Assembly: GCA_031284065.1 (NCBI GenBank)
Contig: JAITAP010000225.1
Coordinates: forward strand, 1 to 7,121
Reading direction: 5' to 3'
Source: Prevotellaceae bacterium
GTDB lineage: Bacteria > Bacteroidota > Bacteroidia > Bacteroidales > UBA932
DNA: 7,121 nt
Positions 6,700 to 7,121 of the stretch are shown here, piece by piece. Each line of letters opens with the position of its first letter. Position 1 is the stretch's first letter. The translations under genes and the position numbers were made by a program. Under the pieces are notes generated by a model. That model was given only the letters and a program-made list of their open reading frames with translations. It was not told the DNA's origin and searched no databases.

Positions 6700-6974
6700 G
6701 CAAAATTTACGCCGTTCATAACCAGCGCATTGCAATTTATCCAATCGGCGAAAATGTTAAATCTAATGTTAAATCCATGTTAAATGGAATCTTCTATCAA
6801 ATGTAAAGCTATATTTGCGGTCGTATAGTTTGTGCACGTACACCGATAAAAATTGTGCAAATACACATAAAGCTTTGTTATGATACTTATTTTAATTTCC
6901 ACATTGTGCTGCCTGCTGACTTTTTCTTTGAGGAAAGGTGAAATAATCTTATGTATTGCTAAGAACATAGCAGT
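6700..6974. other. A/T-rich intergenic region without a supported gene
   Basis: No credible coding region is seen. The stretch holds three ATGTTAAAT repeats (listed separately) and a TATATTTG box at 6810-6817 matching TAnnTTTG but lacking a -33 element at the right distance. An open frame from 6880 reads into the (AC)n tract and the sequencing adapter, so it is not trusted. Confidence 0.5.
6754..6785 (+). repeat. three direct repeats of ATGTTAAAT at near-helical spacing
   Basis: ATGTTAAAT occurs exactly at 6754-6762, 6766-6774 and 6777-6785, with starts 12 and 11 bases apart, about one helical turn. This arrangement suits a protein binding one DNA face. The repeats lie about 190-220 bases upstream of the sigma-54-type promoter at 6975-6990, a distance used by enhancer-binding activators, but the link is inferred. 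Confidence 0.5.
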
Positions 6975-7041
<67 letters not shown>

Positions 7042-7043
7042 GC

Positions 7044-7076
7044 AGATCGGAAGAGCGTCGTGTAGGGAAAGAGTGT
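7044..7076 (+). other. Illumina sequencing adapter (untrimmed contamination)
   Basis: From AGATCGGAAGAGC the 33 bases to GAGTGT match the standard Illumina TruSeq adapter read-through (reverse complement of the universal adapter) without a mismatch, from memory. This is not genomic; the true insert ends at or before 7043. Confidence 0.97.
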
Positions 7077-7121
7077 AAGGCTGTGTGGTGTGGTGGGGGG
7101 GGGGGGGGGGGGGGGGGGGGG
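7077..7121. other. degraded adapter end and poly-G tail (sequencing artefact)
   Basis: After the recognisable adapter comes a G/T-rich stretch (7077-7094) and then 27 consecutive G (7095-7121) to the end. Poly-G after adapter read-through is the no-signal call of two-colour Illumina instruments. Confidence 0.95.

Noticed and set aside
6523..6806. Two overlapping plus-strand frames (6523-6783 and 6531-6806)
   Set aside because: They are translations of the inverted repeat (typical SFRAQRGISR and VIPSAARNL strings) and of A/T-rich noncoding DNA.

Overview
The window looks like one end of a contig from a member of the Bacteroidota, probably Bacteroidales. The evidence is the first 90 residues of an Rpn/PD-(D/E)XK 'transposase' of the type common in that group, genes without Shine-Dalgarno sequences behind A/T-rich leaders, several TAnnTTTG (-7) promoter boxes, and a MATTCC/GGAAT-type inverted repeat of a kind often seen in Bacteroidota intergenic DNA. 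No 16S or other phylogenetic marker is present, so the taxon stays an inference.

Layout: (1) 1-271, minus strand: 5' part of an Rpn-family nuclease gene that runs off the left edge, with its own promoter. (2) 272-834: a divergent intergenic region, possibly holding two tiny overlapping membrane-peptide ORFs (356-445 and 445-561), then noncoding DNA with promoter-like boxes. (3) 835-6526, plus strand: a complete tripartite RND efflux operon in the order periplasmic adaptor lipoprotein, inner-membrane RND pump, TolC-like outer-membrane channel. Adaptor and pump overlap by one base (TAATG). Pump and channel are separated by 80 bp that contain an 18-bp tandem repeat and a hairpin. (4) 6527-6990: noncoding, with a REP-like inverted repeat, a terminator-like hairpin, three helically spaced direct repeats and a good sigma-54 (-24/-12) promoter match. 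(5) 6991-7121: a (AC)24 microsatellite, then an untrimmed Illumina adapter and a 27-base poly-G tail, which are not biological.

The three efflux genes should form one proton-driven pump spanning both membranes: the RND protein binds and exports substrate, the lipoprotein adaptor bridges the periplasm, and the TolC-like trimer forms the outer-membrane exit duct. The substrate cannot be told from sequence, and no regulator gene lies in the window.

I found no convincing new multi-gene system. The points most worth checking are the sigma-54 promoter with upstream repeats next to the (AC)n tract, the coupled micro-ORFs, the Asp-to-Asn change in the pump's proton-relay motif, and above all the adapter/poly-G contamination, which makes everything near the right edge unreliable.
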